Shown here in pieces: positions 12,024 to 24,700 of a DNA stretch of 64,000 bases; the stretch's first letter is position 1, and every line of letters starts with the position of its first letter. Below the pieces are notes generated by a model. That model worked only from the letters and a program-made list of their open reading frames with translations. It had not been told where the DNA came from and did not search any database. The stretch lies in NCBI RefSeq assembly GCF_042242105.1, contig NC_092013.1:12827618-12891617 (forward strand), given 5' to 3'. This stretch comes from Pempheris klunzingeri (lineage: Eukaryota; Chordata; Actinopteri; Acropomatiformes; Pempheridae). The position numbers and the translations under genes were made by a program.

Positions 12024-12900
12024 ATAGCAGACATTATGAGCTGTCATAGTAGGAAAAGCACAGACGTTAGTAATAACATTAACAACAACAATTCAGGTGT
12101 CCTGGACAGACAGTGTGACACCGAGCCAGCATGCACAGCACCAGGGCCCTGAAACTGAAGCAGCTAAATGGAATTATGTCATATCATAAAATGTCAGAAA
12201 ATGGGGAAAATGTCGATCTTTGTTTCCAAAAGCCCAAGATGACGTCCTCAAATGTCTTGTTCTTTCCACCACCCACATATGCTGTATTCACTTTACTGTA
12301 CCCTATTTTTTTTTAAAAATTACTCAAACTGATGATTAGTTAGCTGATAACTAATCGAATAATGGCAGCTCTAAATCTAATTATAATGACAAATGTTTGG
12401 GAATATGCACCACTACGGCGCATAATCAACTGATATGATAAACGTCTTAAGGTGGATCCTGCATTAATATCTACGTCTACCTGTGTTATATTTAAATAAT
12501 TCATAGTCCTTATGACATTTTGACTTGTCATGGTAGGAAAATCAGATGTTGCCAATACTAACATTAAATGACCTGCACACCCACACAGGTATTGTAAATT
12601 ATTCTGATGAGACTATTGCCCAGGCTGAAGATGCAGGGAGCTGTGTGGGCAACTACATGAGGCCATCAGACTGTAAATCTAAATCTGTAAACTGTACCGC
12701 CTTAAAAGCTGCTACATAATCAAGTGGATTAGTATTGTGAAAACAGCTGTGTGGATGGATCATGAATTTGTAGCTTTCTTTAAGGATTGCTCTGTTTTAT
12801 TCAGGTGTTGCTGTTCTGGTGTCATGATGAGAGTAAGCCAGCATTGACAATAAAAGGACCCTCAAGCTGAGGCAGCTAAATGGAACACAGCCAACACTAA
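12024..12900. repeat. Two diverged copies of one dispersed repeat in the hdhd3 5' intron
   Basis: Copies at about 12024-12185 and 12495-12895 share the order 'gtcat.gtaggaaaa', 'aacattaa', 'ttcaggtgt', 'agccagcat', and 'gcagctaaatggaa'. They are separated and interrupted by unrelated sequence. This looks like two insertions, or an old tandem duplication, of a non-coding teleost repeat. Confidence 0.55.
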
Positions 12901-13342
12901 TTTCATTATTTACACCCGTGGTTTTCCTTCAGAGACAAGTTAAAGGACGCCTTGGTTTACATGGACATGTCACATTATGTTATGGAAAGTGACAGTGAAC
13001 CAGACAACCCTGTGCTATGCTGTTGTTACTGATTATCACATGCTAGGTATAAACACAGACATATACGTCATGTTTCCATGGTTATTAACAGCTGCTGACG
13101 CTGGCTACTACACACACGTTGGACATGACGTCAACTACAAGCTGTCGTCTTGGTTACAAGTTCTGATCAGCGGAAGTTAACGTTAAAACCAAATATCGTA
13201 CCTACTTAGCATCGCGTCAAGTGTCCTTGTAATGTTACTGTTTTACCACTATTAGTATTATTAGCAACTTTCCGGCCCATTCGCACATACTGTGTTATAA
13301 AGACAAGACAAGAAACAAGCGTTTAAACAGTTTAAACATTAC

Positions 13343-13400
13343 CGAAGTCAAGTCTCCAGAACTGTCACAGGTTGTAAACAAGGTTAGCTAAGTTTAGCCG
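13343..13400 (-). other. hdhd3: Putative non-coding first exon of hdhd3
   Basis: On the minus strand 'gacttcg|gtaatg' at about 13343 is a reasonable donor located just before GC-richer promoter-like DNA. It would pair with the acceptor 'ctgtag|gtgta' immediately upstream of the hdhd3 start codon. The transcription start is not fixed by the sequence. Confidence 0.35.
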
Positions 13401-13796
13401 CCTGTCCTCCTTCTTCTTCGCTTGAGGGGTTTTACGGTAGCTGTTTAACCTCCTATGACGGTGATTCCCAATCACAATATTTATTCCAACCCTCCTCAAA
13501 TTAACTGTTTAACAGTTTTAATCCGGTGTCTACTGGATTTCCTGCCTTCTCACACTTATAGTTTTGCACGTAGCAGCTACAGTCTGTTATACATCCAGAC
13601 CAGCAGGCGGCAGTAGGTTCACAAAGTAGCTACCGGAAATTAAATGGACAAACATGGACGCATGCGCGAAGGTTCACATGCTTAAAAGTCAAGTGGAGCA
13701 AATTGTGAAGAATACAAATCACTCCTAGCAGTGTAAAAAGTCTGGAGAAATATGACCTAGTCTTTTTTCTCAAGAAATCGGGATGCAAGTAACATA
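13401..13796. promoter_or_regulatory. Bidirectional promoter region between hdhd3 and trub2
   Basis: The two genes are divergent, with about 400 bases between the putative hdhd3 first exon and the trub2 start codon. The interval holds an ETS-type site (accggaaat, about 13631-13639) and an NRF1-like core (cgcatgcgcg, about 13659-13668). These are two factor classes typical of housekeeping bidirectional promoters. There is no TATA box. The sites are read by eye and their function is inferred. Confidence 0.45.
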
Positions 13797-15803
13797 ATGG
13801 CAACTCCAGCTATTCGGATGTTTCGGAGGTTAGAGGGTCTGTTTTGTGTGTACAAACCTTCTGGTGTCCACTGGAAACTCGTCCGGGATACAATCGAGAC
13901 AAATCTTCTTAAAGGTGAGATAAAAACCCTTTACTGCATTTAACTCTGCTGCTAGATTTCTATGTGTGCTGTGAAAGTAAGGCATGGTGTCGCTAATGTG
14001 CACATTAACATTAAGCACTTGGGTCCCATGTAAATTATTGTTGACCCTTGTATGCTACACCTTTTTTTGTTGCATAGGTTTAAATGCCACACCGTCCCAG
14101 CCACTTCCTCAGGAGGTCCGTTTCTTGGCACACCCAGTCAGTGAGGCTGACTCACCCAAGGGACTCACACTGTCTGCAGTCTCCGTGCCAGTGCTCTCCA
14201 AACATCCTCTGGGTACTTTATCTTCACCTGGATCACCTGATCATGTTCACACATCTTATCATGGTGCTACTGAATTAAAGTGTTCTCTCATATCTTTAAT
14301 ACATATGTGAGTGAATAAAATGGTTGTTTTCTGTGTGTTTCTAGTGACTGGACCTGAATTCCAAAATATTAAAGTTGGAGTAGGACATCGCCTGGATGCA
14401 TTCTCCTCTGGTGTCCTGGGTGTGATTTTTAGATCACATGAGAAAACCAATTTATATCAGACTATTTTGTGTTTTAATGTGATAAGTCTCATTTACACAC
14501 CTTTTTTTTCCACTTTAGTTCTTGCTGTTGGGGATGGAAACAGGGCCCTGAATGATCTCTACAGAACACGAGTCACCAGGGTAATTTATCTTCTTGCTGG
14601 TTTTTACATGTGATGTACAAGGATGAAATGAAGACAGAATAAACACAGTGCTGATACAGTTTGTTATGTTTTAGGATTACACACTGGAGGGTGAATTTGG
14701 GACAGCAACAGATGATTTCTCTCACACGGGCAGAGTTGTGGAAAGGGCCACCTATGGTAAGACCATGTGTGTCCAGTTTGGTCGCTTGATACTGTGAGAT
14801 CATTGCATTTGAGAAGAAGTATTATATTTTATTTTTTTTATTACTTGAAATAAGTGGTTACACAGCTCACTACAGATAACCAATAACACTGTCTAAAGCC
14901 ATTCACTCTGTAATACTGTAACTCATTGTGTATTCGTCACCAGCTGGTAACAAAACTGAAGCTCACTGCATCAGTTATTGTGCCTTTTAACTGTATCTTA
15001 CGATGACATATTGTCGTGTTCAACAGGTCACATCACTCAGGATAAGCTGGACAAAGTCTTGGCAATGCTGCAAGGAGCCAATCAAAAGGCCTTGTTAATG
15101 TAACTATATTTAATACTCATTGCATTTCTATAAACCTAATATCAATATTGTATAAGTTCCACCTCATTGGACAGTTTTGTCTCTGTGCTTCATCATTTGA
15201 ATAAGCTTTTAGCAGGGACACAATAAAGTGCTAAATGATTTTTTTCGTAGACACAGATCACATTTTCCCTCCTGTGTAGGCATTCCACAGTAGACTTGCG
15301 CTCACAGGAGGCCTATGAGATGGCTGTGAAAGGTTTACTGGGTCCAGAGGGAAAATCGCAGCCTATTTTGACAGGATTGCGTTGCATTCACTTCCAGCCC
15401 CCCAACTTCACTTTAGGTAAATAATCTTCAATTGTACACACAGCAAACTTCATCTAACAATTTGAAATATTTTCAGTATACTCGCTGATCTTGCTTGATA
15501 TTTTTTCCCCCTGTTCTTGCAGAGGTGCAGTGCATAAATGAAACTCAGAAATATCTGCTCAAAGTTGTGCATGAGATTGGACTCGAGCTGCGCAGCGCAG
15601 CGGTGTGTAAAGGAGTTAGACGGACCAGAGATGGCCCCTTCACCTTGCAGGACGCCCTGATCCGTCATCACTGGACTGCTTCTGATGTAATGCAGGCCAT
15701 CAGGCAGTATAAGTCCTCTAAAAAAACATTCCCACACACAGATCAAGGACCCAGCGTCACAACCACTGGAGGAGAATACAACGACAGTCAGTCAACAGGA
15801 TGA
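13797..15803 (+). CDS. trub2: TruB-family pseudouridine synthase 2
   Basis: TRUB2 is a mitochondrial pseudouridine synthase acting on mitochondrial mRNA and rRNA-associated granules. Eight exons: 13797-13914, 14078-14212, 14345-14419, 14519-14580, 14675-14756, 15027-15099, 15280-15416 and 15523-15803. All are GT-AG and in phase, giving 320 residues (human 331). The catalytic motif VGHRLDAFSSGVL is present, with the nucleophilic Asp near residue 102. Family landmarks are LFCVYKPSGVHWK (N-terminus), ATDDFSHTGRVVE, SQEAYEMAVKGLLGP, LRCIHFQPP and VHEIGLELRSAAVC. The start is the Met before ATPAIRMFRR; a second in-frame Met seven residues later precedes FRRLEG. A likely ATTAAA poly(A) signal lies at 16069-16074. 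No break or missing motif is seen. Confidence 0.96.
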
Positions 15804-16089
15804 AAGCAGCGATGAAGCAGCAGTAGGTGGAATCAAATAACTTGTTGCTGTGATAAGCAGTTAATACAAGTCACTCTGGTAGCTGATCACAAAAAACAGA
15901 ACGGCTCTACAGCTACTCTACGAGCCCGAACGCTGCATCACTTTGTGTTCAGCTCCGTTGGAAAAGAGATGAGAAAGATCAGAGATCCTGATTCAAGAGA
16001 AAATATCAAATTGGACACATTTCATTATATCATGCGTTTGTTTAATGTACAAACTACAGAGACACCTTCATTAAATGTGGTGCAGGTAA

Positions 16090-16649
16090 TATTAAATTAT
16101 TCCCCAAAGTATTAACATGAAAGTGTTTTTCATTTATTTTCTATCATGAAATATAATGAGAAGATTTTTAAGATATGTTTTGTTGCGGTACTACTTTTTA
16201 TAGTTTGAACTTATTGCTGTGTCTATAGATGAGATGTTAAACAGTGCATTAGTACAAAGTAGTTGGTGGTGTTTAATGTGTCTTGGTGAGACAATGCACT
16301 TTCTATACACACAAAAACTCCAAAGTGACAGAAGGTCAAAGCTAATTTTATTTCACTTACTTTGCTGTCATTGTTTTAAACCACTCAAGACAGGAGAAAG
16401 AAATGACCCCAATAGTAACTTGAACGGTGCTCCTACGTTTAGGATACAAACCTGTATATGTAACCGTGTGCCTTAACCCTTTCAAAAGGTTTTTATTCAG
16501 TTATTTCTTCATGGAAATAACTTTGTAATTTGATGCAAATTATAGGGAAAATGGGAAGTTCCTATTCCCAAAGAAAATATTAATTATAGGAAACTTTGGT
16601 CTTCTCATGTGGGAATTCTTGAATCCTTAATTTTTAATTCCTGAATCGT
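16090..16649. other. Intergenic DNA downstream of trub2
   Basis: AT-rich non-coding sequence after the probable trub2 poly(A) site. I recognise nothing in it apart from chance short frames. Confidence 0.6.
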
Positions 16650-16757
16650 TGGGTCTCTCTCTAATTAAAGAGTTTGGTCTAGACCTGCTCTTTATGTAAA
16701 GCGTCTAGAGATAATGCTGTTGTGAATTGGCGCTATATAAATAAAGATTGATTGATA
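16650..16757 (+). mobile_element. LINE (L2/CR1-like) 3' tail
   Basis: The sequence runs 'tctctctaattaaagag', 'ggtctagacctgctc', 'gcgtctagagataa', 'ggcgctatataaataaa' and then 'gattgattga'. This is the characteristic 3' end of a very common teleost LINE, finishing in a short tandem tail. Only the last ~100 bases are present, so it is a 5'-truncated dead copy. Confidence 0.75.
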
Positions 16758-17689
16758 TATGTTGAATTGTATGTTTGTAGACAGACTGATGCTTTTGCTT
16801 GTTCAGCTGACCTGTTGTGTACTGACTAAAAGTCTCTAGGTTACACAGCAGCAATTCATTGGAATTAATTAGCACTGGTGTTGTACTTTTACAGTGGTGT
16901 AATAGAAAGCATCCTGTCTGGCAACAAATGGGCAAGGGATGTGCATAGTTCACCACAGGATATTAATCTCAACAACCACTTTATACCTTGTTAAATAAAG
17001 AATATGTACATCACTTGTATCCATCTTCTGAGCATCAGTGAGCCAAGGTTCCTGCCCAGAGCCCAAATGACATTTGACATACCAGCAGACTACAGAGCAG
17101 CTTCTTTCCTCAGGCTCTAACAATCGTAAATGCAATAAAAACGGTTTCTTGTAGCTTAAAGAGATTATAACTTACATTTCATTGTGATCCTTGTACCTAG
17201 AAGTTTACTAATTGAATACTTGGTAATTTCTTGGTATTGGTACCAAATCACATCATTCTTGGAAATCATTTCTTGTATATTATTATCAGGTTTTGTGATG
17301 TTTGATGTTGAACAGAGTAACAATGTTTACATGTCCCGACCTAAAACTGAATTATCTGAATAACTGAGGGCAGGAAGGAAGGAGGAATAATTCTCCTGGT
17401 GGGTTAATGTTGCCAGTGAAGTTAGGGCCAATCACTAATATCAGATTTGGTGTAATCGTCTTCATCCTCTGATGTCAGAAGATGCTGCCTCAGCGTTTCT
17501 TTTTCCCCACAAAAGCTCTTTTGGGATGTTTTGGGGTTATTGCAGTGGCGCCATTGTTGTCATGCTCTTCATACCATTGAAGGACTTGTTGCTCCACTGG
17601 GAACACTGTTGTCTTTGTCAGTCTGGAAACACACAACTTCCATGAGGACACAAATTAACTACGTGAGCACACAGTTGTTGTTCTGGAGG
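16758..17689. other. Intergenic DNA between trub2 and rab44
   Basis: Non-coding sequence between the LINE tail and the predicted rab44 poly(A) site. No gene or recognised repeat is visible. Confidence 0.55.
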
Positions 17690-17695
17690 TTTATT
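17690..17695 (-). terminator. rab44: rab44 poly(A) signal (AATAAA)
   Basis: A minus-strand AATAAA followed within about 25 bases by a TGTGTG-rich stretch is the usual layout of a polyadenylation site. It predicts a 3'UTR of about 1.05 kb for the rab44-like gene (17.67-18.75 kb). Confidence 0.5.
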
Positions 17696-18746
17696 AAGCA
17701 TGAGACATGATGTTAGAACAATTTGATTAAAGTGATATAGATTACAGGGAAATACACAGAAACATAACAAAAAATATTTGATTTAAAACCTGCTAATTAT
17801 TTAACTACCACTGTCTTTAATTATAGAGGCATGAAATTAATTTATGATTATCTGGCCGACCTGGCAGCTGTGTGACAAAAACCAAGTAGGACGTTGCCAG
17901 AAGTGTTCATTTAGAACAGATGGTAAACACACAAACCATAATAAACTCAATGTAATCATTGTATAAGACTGTGTGCTAAACAGCCAGGAAGGAAAAAGAC
18001 ACTCTGGTTCACAGGCATATTGCACTATTATTACATAAGTATGCTCAAAGTTCTGCAGACCCTTACTAGTATTGATTTGGTGCCATGTTTTTTTTAACTT
18101 CCAAGTGGTAATTTTCCCTGTTAAGATTCAGAAACAGTGGAATTTAAAGCCACGTACAGACACAGTGTATATTTGTGTCCTAAAAATAAAATTGATCATT
18201 TTCATAAAGTATCGACACTGTAGAACAACAATAACTGTACAGTATAGAAGACTGTCTTTGTGGAAACAAGGACAAGGAATCTTTTATTACACCCACAGAT
18301 GGAAATTCCTCAGTCTGGAACAATACAAACAGTGACTTAATGTGATCATTTCAAATTGCAGCAGTAGAGTAAAGCTTTCATATTCCAGAAGGAAAATCAA
18401 TCCAACAAGATAAAACACACAGTAGGAAGAAAGCCCACACCAGCTGTACAGTATAGTTTATACATGAAGGCTTACAGTGAGTACACATCAAAACACCCTC
18501 TGTGGCTTCATCTCACAGCCAAATTATGAACTATTTTATGCATCTAAAGGAATATTTTACTCTTAAATTGTCCTCTAACTCAATAATGTACTTGTAAGGC
18601 TTGGTAGGAATAATAAAACAGCTAAAGGTAATTGTGAAAAGGAAATTTAACTTATACATTTATATAAATGAATACAACTAATAATAAAACGGATTGAAAG
18701 AACCAAAGATTGTTTAAGTACCAGCTTCAGTTCAACACACGTCTGT

Positions 18747-21700
18747 TCAGCAACATCCTGAAGATTTTCTCTGCTGGGGCTCTTTGTGTAACAACAAGAC
18801 TTCCTCTGTTGTGTCAACTTTTTGACTCAGCATCCTGGAAACAACACAACAACAACACAATCATTTGTATGAATGGAAGACAACATTAAAACACCCCAGA
18901 ATATATAAGTTTATAATTTTAAAACTCATATGAGTGTGATAGCTGGCACTAGACAAAGGAAAAGTCTGCGACAGAGATGAAATATGTTACCTGGCCACAG
19001 TTTCCAAAGACTGAATCACATTTTCACCTGTGGCCGCGCTGCACTCCATGAATGTGAAGTTGTACTCCTGTGGAGGTAAAACTGCTGCTGTTAATGTGGG
19101 TCTGTGACTGAATCACAGCTATTCAGCTATATTCTGTCATCACCAGATGAGCTAAAAGTGTGAGAGGATGTAACTCCACAGACCCATACCGTAGCGAGAG
19201 TTGCCCCCTGCTCAGTTTTAACCTGCCGCTTTGCATGATCACTTTTATTCCCCAGAAGTAAAATGGTCACGTCTTCTGCAGCCCCTTCCTGCAAAGAGAG
19301 TTTGATTTCCATTTAAAGTATGTCTACAGACCAATCTGAGGTCACATGTACTCTAAAAAGTAAAAGTAAAAGTTTTATTTTGTTTGCTCTCAGATAAATT
19401 AGTGTATACTGAAAATCAATATCAATATTGGAATGTGAAGTATGGTTGATGCATATAGATGCCATAGATATCATCATGTAGATATCATTGGTAGTTAATT
19501 CAGTATAGGTTTTTATCATTGTTGTAGTTAAGACTATATTCAGAGGAGATTCTTGGAGATTTTAAATTGTATATAAAGAACTAACACTTTCATGGTTCTG
19601 ACCTTCATGTGTTTGTAGTAGTGGCAACAAATACTTCATCAGGTTTTTGGACTTGTTCACTACTCTTTGATCAGATAGTTCCAGATAGTATAGATTTTAG
19701 AAAAGTTCTTACATAACTGTTCTGTGTTATGGCATTAAATTATGATCCATATGAGAAGTTTCATATCATTAAAAAGAAAAAAGAAAAAAATTGTAAACAA
19801 AGCCAGTGGTGTGGTGACGACACTGAAACAACAGCCACTGAAGCTTTAAGGGCACCATACCTGAATGCAGCTCGCCCAGTAGCTGACAGCAGAAAAACTC
19901 TGGGAGGAAGTGATGTCGTACATCAAGAGAAAAGCCTGGGCTTTGTGGAAAATCTGTCTTGTGAGGCTGTGAAACCTTTGAAGGGTAACAAAGAATGTTA
20001 GCAGAAACAGGCTGCTCAGAGATTTTGTGCTTTTCATCACAAGAGGCCACTGGCTTAACAGGATGGTGCAATTACTGTTGTAATTCACCCTAAAGGGAGA
20101 ACGTGTGCTTCTGCTGGTCTAATGATACTGGTTAGATGAGTTTGCAGAGACTTCCCTGAACCCTTTTTTCAAGAGAAGCACTCTGAACATCTTTCCTGGA
20201 AATACTGGTGATGTAAACACTGACTGCACAATGGCTTCTACAATGAAGTTCACTACATTATTATATTTATTATATAAGGCCACAAGGCCTTATATAATAA
20301 ATGTGAAGCCCTTTTATTTATGTTTTGGGGCTTTAAGACTAAATCGTAATCTAAATCTTCTGACAGCAGACATGTTTAAACAGTTTAAGTGACAATGACT
20401 TGGTGTATATCCCTGTGTTGACATTACGGAGGCTCTCTGTAAACTCTATATGGCTGTCAGTGACTGTCTGAGCCACACACTGGTATGACCTTTTTCAATA
20501 TTAACTTGTATTCAAACCACACTAATCTGCTAATCTATGTCCTGTGAAAATGCAACCAACATGAAGAATGTGGTGTGAACACGTGGACATCAACACACTG
20601 CATGCACATCACCCTCAGCTCTGCTGCTGGGACCAAATCTGTGCTAATTACAGCTTACAAAGCATTTCAGAGATGTGTCAAACCTGTTCTGAAACCAGGC
20701 CTGACGGAGGCTTCTAATCCCTTTGGTTTGAACACTTTGTTTGGTATGTTTAGGGTTGCTGCTGCCTGTAGTTACTCACATTTATAGTATCCGTGACCGT
20801 CTACAGCAGTAAGAGTGTAGAGGATGACACTTGTGTAAGCACTGTCACATATGCTCAGTTGAAGTCTTGTCTGCTGAGGTGTACACACTGCCAGTGACCA
20901 TCACACTGTTGGCCTCGCAAAAAACCTCTTCTTTAAACAACAACAACATTATTTCCCTTTTCTGCGCACGTTGGAAATCGGTGACGTTTTGACAGAAATC
21001 TCTACTCTGCTTACAGACATCTTTACGCAAACATCATCAGAAAACGGTCGACCTCTTAATGCTTCAAGACCACCACCATTATCCCAACAGAGACAGACTG
21101 AAGGACATGATCAATCCTGGATGTAGTTTATGTCACACGCTCGGGGATGCATGTTTGTAGCTTCAGAGGGGTTGCTCATTTCCTCAAATATTGGGTGAAC
21201 TTTTTAACATGAGCAAAATGTGTTAAAATTATTTTTACATTTCCTCTACATGCAACGTACTGCAAGGAAATCGCCTGATGAGGAAAACAGACTCCTAAAA
21301 TGGTAAAATGTCTTCTCAAAAAGACTTACAGTTCAGGTTTGACTGCAACAGAAATATTTGGTACAAGTGTCTCAATAATGCAGTGTAAAAGAAAACAGGA
21401 AAGTTACCTTTCTTGACCTGCTGTGTCCCACAACCGTAGCACCACAGGTTTTCCATCCACTACCACAGTCCACAAGGAGCTGTCAAGTCCTGCAAAATGT
21501 ATTTATGTTACATTAAATTGTATATTTACACACATTTATGGGAATAAAACAGGATAAAGATCTGGGTCTTACCAACAGAGGCTGGTAAATCTAAAGAAAA
21601 CTTCCCGCTTTGAGCTCTTTCTATGAAGGAGGTTTTGCCCACACTGCTGTCTCCAATCATCAGCACATTGTAGCTATTGGCTGTGGGAGTTTCTCCTAAA

Positions 21701-24700
21701 ATTAACAGAAAAGCACTTTCGGGTCACATGTTACACTCCTTTCTCCATATTAAACTGACTGCTGTGTGTAAGTATTAATGCTCTGTTTACCCAGAGAATA
21801 CGTCTTTTGACTCTGTTGTCCGAGGTGGATCCCAGCATAAGGATGCTGAACTGGAGTCACTCGTTCGGATGTTTTCTCACTGTGGAACAGACGACGTTGA
21901 GAGAATAATCTGCAGTGGATCCTGCAATCTGCTGCAGATTAAAACTACAAGAATACCTAAACATACCTCCCTCTTCCAGGAAAAGCACATCTTAATAATT
22001 TACATGCATACATACACACATCTCACGTTACACGTCTTCAATCATGCACACAATAGTAAGAACCACTGTACAGTTTGGTCACTGCGCCCTATCCTTTTGT
22101 CTGTCCTCATGACAAGTCAGTAACTGATAGAGGGACAAATGAATATTTTCCATGCTTGTGCTTCCATCTCATCTTCTAAGATGATTATGTTGAGAATAAC
22201 GCAGTGGCAGTCACATCATATCACGCTAACCTCTCGTGTCTCCTTACTCAGACCAGCAGTGACCTCACTATAGACTGCCTATTAGGAAGCTGGATCACAA
22301 CAAAGCACTGTAAACCAACAAAGCTGTTTATATAGTGCGTGTACTGTACTATGTTGATGAGGATTAGAGCAGAGGTAAGGCGTTTGTGAGATATAATGAT
22401 TGAGTGACAGAACGTCTTTACCACTTCAGTGGATAGTTTTATTTTGAACTGACGTGAGAAGACTGACGGTAAGTCTTTGCCATAAACGCTAAAACATGAC
22501 GGTAGTTTCCAGGTTAGTTAAACTGATGCAGAACTGTCAGTGCAATATTGCAATAAGATTAAATGGTTAACACTGACTAAACGCAGACTAACATGGTCTA
22601 CAAATTTCATGGAGGTTAAATGTCTAGAAGACTATCTGAGAGTCAAATAAGTCTTGATATGATCATTGTTTACTGGTTCTGAGCAGTGAAATCCAAACCC
22701 AGACTCTCCTCAGTGATGTTTTCAGTTGCTGAGGTAATGGTTAGTTGTTCATTGCTGTATAAATCCAATGTGATTCAATGTACCCTTGCTTAAATCAATT
22801 AAGCTGTGATAGATTTAGTAACCCAAGCAATAGTTACCCAACCAATTGGACAAGTTTTGGAGGAGGCCGCACTGTTGATGTCTCTGTTGTCGGCCTTACC
22901 TTTTGGGCCTTGAGTGCTTTTCCAGCATTGAAGTGCTGATATTGGATGATGGTTTCTTGTCGCTTTCATCAACCTGCACAGACGAAAAACATGGCAGTCA
23001 TGAGGTGACGGCAGCAGATATATGATACACATATTGTTTTCTCTTTAGTTTGCCACTTGATAAAAAGATAATCTTATATATTTGTTTTATGTCAAGCCAA
23101 CAACTGCAGATCTACTTTTTGTATTTGACAGGTTTCACAGGAATAATCATCTGGCACACAGGAAGTGAGATGTTTGTTTTTCTGGGAGCGCTTTATCAGA
23201 TACTCAGGAATTTGTGCTGATTGTGCTCCATCTGATATGTGATGTAACAATGCAATGTTACAACCACTAAAATATGACATTTTATAGTGAGGAAAAGTAT
23301 CAGGGCTTTTTGATATAATCAATGCATGCATAACAACCAAAACATCTGTGCAAGGCCTTTTCTCTGCTGCATGATGCTGCATGCTTTGAGGTCACTCATT
23401 TGCCACAGCCCCCTGACTGTCAGTCATTTAGTCCTATTTAAGTAAACAAGAGACAAAAATAAACACAGAACCACATTTACGTTCTACTTTACACTCTGAG
23501 AAACATGCACTGTGGTCTGCATGTTCCTCATTTTGGTTCCTTGCTTCATTTTGCTCTTGTAACAAACACTTGATCAGTGTGCAGTGGGAAGTACAACACA
23601 GACTTACTGTGAGAAAGAGAACTGCTCAGTGTTTAGAAAGTTCCCTAAAAACTGGCCACAAGTAGGAATTAAAACACAGTGCAAACAGTAGTCTGTGCAT
23701 CAGTTGCAATGTGAAATAACTATAACTGAAGATTCCTACTAAAAATTGTTAGATTGTAAGACAGAAAACTGCTTACCTCTGCTATTTTATCCAGGCCCAA
23801 AGACTCTTCTTCAGTTGTCGTGGTTGTGCTTTCATCTGTGATGCTTGTGACATCTCTCCCTTTTTGTGTTTCTGTTATTTTGTCGCCTCTTTCGGTTTGA
23901 TCCTCGTTGTTTTGGTGTCCACGTGACTTCCGGTGAGATCCCAATTTTCTTCTTCTCCCACCAGATGCTGATTCTGACATTAGATCATGTTTGGGAGAAG
24001 TGCGTGGTATAGCAGGGAGATAATTGGGAGTCAGCTGAGGCTCTGTTTCTATTAACTGGCCATGAGAAACAGGATTTTCTTCAAATGTCTGGCGAGCTGG
24101 AGGTTTGAAATAAGACTCACCAGTGTGGCTGCACTCCACTGTTTCAAATACTTTTTCTTCCCTTTGTTGAGACTCACTGTGGCTGCGTTTTATGTAAGGC
24201 TGCAGCTCATTTTCTTTGATGCCAGACAAACATTCAGACTTTACATCTCCAACATTTGCTGCAGTCTCTGTTGCATCATTATCCACCCCCTGCTTTTGAT
24301 GCAAGTCTTGAGTCCGTGATCCGAGACTCCTGCGAGTGGACCCCATCTTTCTTCTCCTGTTTGGTGAATTTAAATTGGGACTTGCACTGTTCATCTCGAG
24401 ATTTTTATTGTGAGCGACATCATCCACGTCGTTCAGCTCTTGCATGCTAGCCTGGTCATTCTCATACCCTTCTCCAGCTCCTCCTCTGATCACAGATTTC
24501 ACTATTTCCAAATCTGCCGCAGCTACAACTGGTGCATCATCTGATTTCAAACCTTGGTCCTGTATTGTGTTTACACTCTCTGGCTTTTCCTCATCATTTT
24601 CTGTACTCATTTTGATCCCACATGAAGACTCAAAACTCCCTTTTTTTGTAGCGTCTTCAGTATTCAAAGTCTGCACAGAGGTTATATGCATCTCATTGCC

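Noticed and set aside
18747-22973. The Rab exons as a separate small Rab gene distinct from the long exon
   Set aside because: The exon 23777 donor and all following junctions keep frame, there is no good start codon or promoter before the P-loop exon, and synteny with SRSF3 favours RAB44.
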